35,616 nt of DNA from Symbiobacterium sp. (GTDB taxonomy: Bacteria > Bacillota > Sulfobacillia > UBA995 > UBA9673), in assembly GCA_020725405.1 (NCBI GenBank), contig DYFB01000088.1, positions 1 to 35,616 of the forward strand. The letters are read 5' to 3'. The notes beneath the pieces were generated by a model. That model worked only from the letters and a program-made list of their open reading frames with translations. It had not been told where the DNA came from and made no database searches. Positions 31,159 to 35,616 of this stretch are shown piece by piece. Made by a program: the position numbers and the translations under genes. Every line of letters begins with the position of its first letter. Positions within the stretch are counted from its first letter, which is position 1.

Positions 31159-34100
31159 TCAGAGGCCCGGTCTCCTGCAGCGGCGGATGGCGACCCGGAC
31201 CACGTCGCCCTCGAGGTCGACGACCTGGACGGTCCAGCCGCCGGCCCCGGCCTCGGCCTCCGACGGGATGGTCCCGGCGGTCAGGGAGTCGCACAGGGTC
31301 TCGGAGGCCACGTAATCGCGCGTCCGCTCCAGGGCCCGGGCGGCCTCTCCGGAAGCCTTGTAGACCATCTCGATGTGGTCCTCGACCTCGAACCCGGCCT
31401 CCTTGCGCAGGCGCTGGACGCGGTTTACCATCTCCCGGGCGAGGCCCTCCCAGAGAAGCTCCTCGGAAACCTCGGTGTCCAGAGCGACGTAGCGTCCGTC
31501 GCCGCCCTCAACCACCCACCCCGGGAGCCCCTCGGTCTTCACCTCCACCTCGCCCGCCTCGAGCTTGACGGGCTCGTCCTGACCCTCGACGTCGACGGCG
31601 AGGTCGTCGCCGGCGGCGAGCCGGCGGACCGCCAGGGCCGCCTCCTCGGGCGTCAGGCGGCCCAGAGCTCTCGCCACACTTGGGGCGAGCGGGCCCAGCC
31701 GGGGCCCCAGAAGGTCGAAGCGCGGCTTCAGGCTGTGCGTCGCCAGCCCGGAGAGGTCGGGGGCGGAGCCGACCTCCTTGACGTTGACCTCGTCGGCGAG
31801 GAGGTCGAAGAGAGGCGCGGCGCCCTCCAGGGCCCGTTCGGGCCCGACGAGCACGACCCGCCTGAGAGGCTGCCTCGTCCGGATGTGGGCCCGGTTCCGG
31901 GCCGCCCGGGCCAGAGCCACGTAGGCCCGGACCGTTTCCATCCGCCTTTCCAGGTCCTCGTCGGCGAGGGTGGGATCGGGCTCGGGGTAAAGGCAGTGGT
32001 GGACGCTCTCCGGCAGGCCGCCTGCCTCCGCCGCCCCGCCCGCCGGGACGGAGCGGACCAGGTTCTGGTACATCTCCTCGGTCGTGAAGGGGACGAAGGG
32101 CGCGAGAAGCCGGCACAGGGTCACCAGGGCCTCGTAGAGGGTCTGGTAGGCGGCAACCTTGTCCTCGTCTGTCCCGGCCCGCCAGTAGCGGCGGCGGCCG
32201 CGGCGGACGTACCAGTTGCTGAGGTCGTCGACGAAGCCCTCGATGGCCCGTGTCGCCGGGAGGACCTGGTAGGCGTCGAGGTTGGCCCGGACGTCGGCCG
32301 TGGTCCGGTTGAGTCTCGACAGGATCCACCGGTCGAGCGGACCGCGATCCGCCGCCGGAGGCACGGTAACCTCGCGGCCTCCGAGTCTGGCTCTCGGCGG
32401 CCCGCCGCGTCTTAGGAGGACCGCCGCCGGGTCGGGCTCGAAGCCGTCGAGGTTCGCGTAGAGGACGAAGAAGGAGTAGACGTTCCAGAGCGTGTCGAGC
32501 ATCCGGCTCTGGAACTCGGTGATTACCCTGGCCGAGAAGCGCTTCTGGAACCAGGGGTGGCTCACGGCGTAGAGGAACCAGCGCAGGGCGTCGGCCCCCT
32601 GGACGTTGAGGATCTCCCACGGGTCGACGACGTTCCCGAGGTGCTTGGACATTTTCCGGCCTTCCTCGTCCACGCCGAACTCGGTCACGAGCACGTTCCG
32701 GTAGGCCGGGCGCCCGAACAGGAGGGTGGCGATGGCCAGAAGGCTGTAGAACCACCCCCGGGTCTGGTCGACAGCCTCACAGATGAAGTCGGCCGGAAAG
32801 TGCCGGTCGAAGAGGTCCCGGTTCTCGAACGGGTAGTGCCACTGGGCGAAGGGCATCGCCCCGGAGTCGAACCAGCAGTCGATGACCTCAGGGACCCGCC
32901 GCATGTCCCCGCCGCACGCGGGACAGGGGATGACGACCCGGTCGATGTGGGGCTTGTGGGGGTCGAAGGGGTCGGGCAGGGTCTCCGGACGGGCGAGCTC
33001 CCGGAGCTCGGCGACAGAGCCGACGCAGACCTGGCGCCCGCAGCCCTCGTTCCCGCAGACCCAGATGGGGAGCGGGGTCCCCCAGTAGCGGTTCCGGCTC
33101 AAGTTCCAGTCGACCATGTTCTCGAGCCAGTCGCCGAAGCGTCCCTCCTTGAGGTGCTCGGGGTACCAGTTGACCTCCTCACGGTTGAGGGCGATGAGCT
33201 CGTCCCTGACCGCCGTCATCTTGATGAACCAGGTCGTGTCCGCGTAGTAGAGGAGCGGCGCGTGACAGCGGTAGCAGAAGGGGTAGATGTGCTGGTAGAC
33301 GTTTGACCGGTAGAGGCGACCGCTCTCCCGGAGGGCCGCGACGATGTCCGGGTCGGCGTCCTTGACGAAACGACCCGCCCAGGGCGGGACCTCGTCCGTG
33401 AACCGCCCGGCCGCGTCGACAGGGCGGAAGATGGGCAGGCCGTGCCGCCGGGCGGCCTCCATGTCGTCCTCGCCGAAAGCCGGGGCGAGGTGGACGAGGC
33501 CGGTGCCTTCCTCGAGAGTGACGAAGTCGCCGGGGACCACGGTGAAAGCCTTGCCCCGGGCTTCCCGGTCCCTTTCCCCCCCCGTTTCGAAGAAGGGGAA
33601 GAGGGGCCGGTAGCGGCGGCCGACGAGGTCCCGGCCCTTGAGGAGATCGACGGTCCGGTAGCCCTGAGGGAAGAGCTTCGGCGCCAGGGCCGCGGCGACG
33701 ACCAGGACCTCCTCATCGCCTTCGGGCACCACGGCCGCGTAATCGAGTTCGGGGTGGACGGCGACGGCCGTGTTCGATGGAAGCGTCCACGGGGTGGTCG
33801 TCCAGACCAGGAGCGAGGTGGGCGCCCCGGCCCCGCTGCCGGCCCGCGCCCCGGCCTCGCTGCCGTCCGCCGCGGCGAGGGGGAAGCGGACGAAGACCGA
33901 CGGGTCCTCGATTTCGCTGTAGCCCTGGGCGACCTCATGGCTGGAGAGCGAGGTCCCGCACCGCGCGCAGTAGGGCACGACGCGGTAGCCCTGGTAGAGC
34001 CAGCCTTTGTCCCAGATGGTCTTGAGAGCCCACCAGACCGACTCGATGTAGCTCGTGTGGTAGGTGACGTAGGCGTTGTCGAGGTCGAGCCAGAAGCCGA

Positions 34101-34512
34101 TGCGCTCGGTCAGCCTGGCCCACTCCTTCTCGTACTTCCAGACGGAGCGCTTGCACTCCTCGATGAACTTCTCGACCCCGTACTCCTCGATCTCGGGCTT
34201 GGAGCTGATGCCCAGCTTCTTCTCGACCTCGAGCTCGACGGGCAGGCCGTGGGTGTCCCACCCGGCCTTCCGGGGGACGTAGTAGCCCAGCATGGTCTTG
34301 TAGCGGGGGAAGAGGTCCTTCATGCTCCTGGGCAGGACGTGGCCGATGTGCGGGAGGCCGTTGGCCGTGGGCGGACCTTCGTAGAAGGTGAAGACCGGCC
34401 CGTCCCGGCGGAGGTCCTGCACCTTCCGGAAGGCGTCCGACCGGCGCCAGAACTCGATGACACGCTCCTCCATCTCGGGATAGCTGACCTTGGCGCTGAC
34501 CTCGCGGAACAT
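31159..34512 (-). CDS. ileS: Isoleucyl-tRNA synthetase (IleS2 type)
   Basis: The product is 1117 residues. It has the HIGH motif as H-I-G-H (55-58), P-R-K-A-G-W-D-T-H-G-L-P-V-E, the editing domain, W-F-D-S-G-A-M-P-F-A-Q-W-H-Y-P, and K-M-S-K-H (620-624). The length, the N-W-Y-P-E-H-L-K-E-G-R-F-G-D-W-L segment and the long C-terminal region fit the IleS2 branch, which is often less sensitive to mupirocin than IleS1. A short Gly/Ala-rich insert (A-G-A-R-A-G-S-G-A-G-A) sits in the editing domain. GGGGAGGA lies 7 bp before the ATG. Controlled by an upstream T-box leader. Confidence 0.97.
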   Translation of the reverse strand: MFREVSAKVSYPEMEERVIEFWRRSDAFRKVQDLRRDGPVFTFYEGPPTANGLPHIGHVLPRSMKDLFPRYKTMLGYYVPRKAGWDTHGLPVELEVEKKLGISSKPEIEEYGVEKFIEECKRSVWKYEKEWARLTERIGFWLDLDNAYVTYHTSYIESVWWALKTIWDKGWLYQGYRVVPYCARCGTSLSSHEVAQGYSEIEDPSVFVRFPLAAADGSEAGARAGSGAGAPTSLLVWTTTPWTLPSNTAVAVHPELDYAAVVPEGDEEVLVVAAALAPKLFPQGYRTVDLLKGRDLVGRRYRPLFPFFETGGERDREARGKAFTVVPGDFVTLEEGTGLVHLAPAFGEDDMEAARRHGLPIFRPVDAAGRFTDEVPPWAGRFVKDADPDIVAALRESGRLYRSNVYQHIYPFCYRCHAPLLYYADTTWFIKMTAVRDELIALNREEVNWYPEHLKEGRFGDWLENMVDWNLSRNRYWGTPLPIWVCGNEGCGRQVCVGSVAELRELARPETLPDPFDPHKPHIDRVVIPCPACGGDMRRVPEVIDCWFDSGAMPFAQWHYPFENRDLFDRHFPADFICEAVDQTRGWFYSLLAIATLLFGRPAYRNVLVTEFGVDEEGRKMSKHLGNVVDPWEILNVQGADALRWFLYAVSHPWFQKRFSARVITEFQSRMLDTLWNVYSFFVLYANLDGFEPDPAAVLLRRGGPPRARLGGREVTVPPAADRGPLDRWILSRLNRTTADVRANLDAYQVLPATRAIEGFVDDLSNWYVRRGRRRYWRAGTDEDKVAAYQTLYEALVTLCRLLAPFVPFTTEEMYQNLVRSVPAGGAAEAGGLPESVHHCLYPEPDPTLADEDLERRMETVRAYVALARAARNRAHIRTRQPLRRVVLVGPERALEGAAPLFDLLADEVNVKEVGSAPDLSGLATHSLKPRFDLLGPRLGPLAPSVARALGRLTPEEAALAVRRLAAGDDLAVDVEGQDEPVKLEAGEVEVKTEGLPGWVVEGGDGRYVALDTEVSEELLWEGLAREMVNRVQRLRKEAGFEVEDHIEMVYKASGEAARALERTRDYVASETLCDSLTAGTIPSEAEAGAGGWTVQVVDLEGDVVRVAIRRCRRPGL

Positions 34513-34599
34513 CGCGTCGTCCTCCCCTGTCGTGCGGTGTCGCCTGTCCGGCGCGGACCGAGTCGCCAGGTCGACGACCGGGCCCTGGCCGGGCCGGAA

Positions 34600-35022
34600 A
34601 GCGATAAGCCCTCGTCCAAGGACGAGGGCCGGCTCGCGGTACCACCCTGGTTAGCCCGCTGCGGGCGGGCTCTCTCAGCGGCGCGGGAGGCATCCCACCG
34701 GCCGGCACGACCGGCCGGGCCTCCGACGCCCGCCCCGTTAACGCCGGGGACCCACGTTGGCGCCTACTCGACGGGCCCCAGGGGCGGGTCCGGGCGGGAT
34801 CCCCGCCCAGTGACCGGCCCCGGCCGCTTTCGGGCCACGACTCGGGGGTGATCTTCGGCGGTCTCCCCGGCACCCTCTTCCACCCGCAGGGCTCGCTCCG
34901 GCCGGCGCCCGCCCGCCTACTCTCCCCGTCATCGTCTTTCGGGGTCTTCTTCGGTCCAATTGCCCCGGCCGGCCCGCGCCCGGCGGGTGAGCCCGCAGAG
35001 CCCGGGACGGACCGGGAAAGTT
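34600..35022 (-). promoter_or_regulatory. T-box leader (tRNA-Ile responsive) of ileS
   Basis: The minus strand carries the conserved T-box AGGGTGGTACCGCG (34648-34635), which forms the antiterminator and pairs with the tRNA acceptor end, just before a terminator hairpin. Further upstream is a stem I region with G-A-A-G-AUC-ACC; the AUC at 34852-34850 is a fitting specifier for isoleucine and agrees with the ileS gene downstream. GGAGAGTAG and GAGCGAG segments typical of stem I lie near 34925-34895. The leader is about 420 nt and fills most of the 758-bp gap between ileS and the next gene. Confidence 0.92.
34608..34629 (-). terminator. T-box intrinsic terminator upstream of ileS
   Basis: GCCCTCGTCC and GGACGAGGGC overlap to form a perfect 9-10 bp hairpin followed on the minus strand by TTATCGCTTTC. 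It lies directly after the conserved T-box sequence, as expected for the terminator that uncharged tRNA-Ile would prevent. Confidence 0.85.
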
Positions 35023-35028
35023 GAGTGG

Positions 35029-35057
35029 ATTATAGCACGTGCTCCGAGCGGCGGCAA
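35029..35057 (-). promoter_or_regulatory. Sigma-A promoter of the ileS T-box transcript
   Basis: On the minus strand TTGCCG (35057-35052) and a perfect TATAAT (35034-35029) are 17 bp apart. Transcription would start near 35022. The -35 box is only 24 bp from the edge of the 21-bp repeat array. Confidence 0.75.
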
Positions 35058-35080
35058 CCAGGGGACCAGACTGAGTCGGT

Positions 35081-35290
35081 CCCAACGGCCGGAGGCGGTG
35101 GCCTAACGGCCGGAGGCGATGGCCCAACGGCCGGAGGCGGTGGCCTAACGGCCGGAGGCGATGGCCCAACGGCCGGAGGCGGTGGCCTAACGGCCGGAGG
35201 CGGTGGCCCAACGGCGGGAGGCGGTGGCCTGACGGCCGGAGGCGGTGGCCTAACGGCCGGAGGCGATGGCCTAACGGCCGGAGGCGATGG
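35081..35290 (-). repeat. Ten-copy 21-bp tandem repeat grown from the 3' end of the aminotransferase gene
   Basis: Ten head-to-tail 21-bp units (plus strand beginning CCYAACGGCCGG and ending GGCGRTGG) fill 35081-35290. The unit at 35270-35290 is the last six codons and TAG stop of the cysteine desulfurase-like gene (A-I-A-S-G-R-stop); the other nine lie downstream of that stop. Units 1+2 and 3+4 are identical 42-bp pairs, so growth occurred at two scales. Differences are single bases (T/C in the stop position, A/G near the end, one C-to-G, one A-to-G). There are no spacers, so it is not CRISPR. Confidence 0.95.
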
Positions 35291-35616
35291 CCTGAACGGC
35301 GTCGACGAGACTCTCGACGTCCTCGTCCGTGTTGAACGGTCCGAAACTCGCCCGGACCGTGCCGTGCTCCTCGGCCCCTATGGTCCGGCAGGCGCAGGGA
35401 GCGCAGTGAAGGCCGGCCCTGACCATGATGCCGTGGTCCACGTCGAGCCGCCGGGCCACCTCGCCCGGTTCCAGACCTTCGACGTTGAAGGAGACGACGC
35501 CGACTCGCGCCGACGGGTCCCGCGGCCCGTAGAGGGTGACCCGCGGCACCTGACCGAGCAGCTCCAGGGCCCGGGCGCCCAGGTCCTTCTCGTGGGCCCG
35601 GATGGCCTCCAGCCCC
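35271..35616 (-). CDS. Cysteine desulfurase-like class V aminotransferase (C-terminal 114 residues; runs off the window)
   Basis: The frame enters from beyond the window and ends at TAG 35271. The visible part has G-V-V-S-F-N-V-E-G, R-R-L-D-V-D-H-G-I-M-V-R-A-G-L-H-C-A-P and G-T-V-R-A-S-F-G-P-F-N-T-D-E-D-V-E-S-L, the C-terminal domain of PLP-dependent class V enzymes of the cysteine desulfurase subfamily. The Cys in L-H-C-A-P is the probable sulfur-accepting residue; two further cysteines follow (C-A-P-C-A-C). The PLP-lysine domain is outside the window. Its last 20 bp and stop are the template of the adjacent 21-bp repeat array. Confidence 0.88.
   Translation of the reverse strand, partial: GLEAIRAHEKDLGARALELLGQVPRVTLYGPRDPSARVGVVSFNVEGLEPGEVARRLDVDHGIMVRAGLHCAPCACRTIGAEEHGTVRASFGPFNTDEDVESLVDAVQAIASGR

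Noticed and set aside
34738-35211. Minus-strand frame with G-H-R-L-R-P-L heptapeptide repeats
   Set aside because: It is just the 21-bp array read in another frame, running on into the T-box leader; no ribosome site supports it.
35081-35290. CRISPR-like array
   Set aside because: The units are directly adjacent 21-bp copies with no spacers.

Overview
The window is about 35.6 kb of very GC-rich chromosome. A Spo0E-type protein, an AUC-specifier T-box leader upstream of ileS, sigma-A-like promoters, AGGAGG-type ribosome binding sites and frequent GTG starts point to a spore-forming, probably anaerobic, high-GC Bacillota (Symbiobacterium, Thermaerobacter or Limnochordia type). The lineage is an inference. 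All genes are on the minus strand except a four-gene block at 24.6-29.1 kb.

Right to left, in the direction of minus-strand transcription. 35.6-34.5 kb: the 3' end of a cysteine desulfurase-like aminotransferase, a 21-bp tandem repeat array that starts inside its last codons, and the promoter and T-box leader of ileS. 34.5-29.1 kb: ileS, an MBL-fold hydrolase and an LD-carboxypeptidase. 29.1-24.6 kb (plus strand): four exported proteins. Three share a small beta-rich domain, two of them with an F-G-T-V-x-P-G motif; the fourth resembles the DUF916/DUF3324 membrane-anchored partner of WxL surface proteins. This is the least explained and most interesting part. 24.4-21.4 kb: rlmD (rumA), murB and a Spo0E-like gene. 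21.2-10.6 kb: an 11-gene complex I operon, nuoABCDHIJKLMN, lacking the NADH-oxidising nuoEFG module, behind a strong promoter. 10.5-2.7 kb: a complete Mrp/Mbh-type cation/proton antiporter operon with MrpA reduced to its two C-terminal pieces, three MrpD-like subunits and a small membrane protein. 2.6-0 kb: a metal-dependent amidohydrolase, a MoaD/ThiS-like sulfur carrier and the N-terminal 352 residues of a tungsten aldehyde:ferredoxin oxidoreductase (AOR).

A plausible reading is that AOR and similar enzymes make reduced ferredoxin, the NuoEFG-less complex I oxidises it (or another donor) and pumps ions, and the neighbouring Mrp antiporter exchanges Na+ and H+. No hydrogenase subunit is visible. 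The exported-protein island, the repeat growth at gene 3' ends and the matching 18-bp repeats in MrpE and MrpD deserve a second look.
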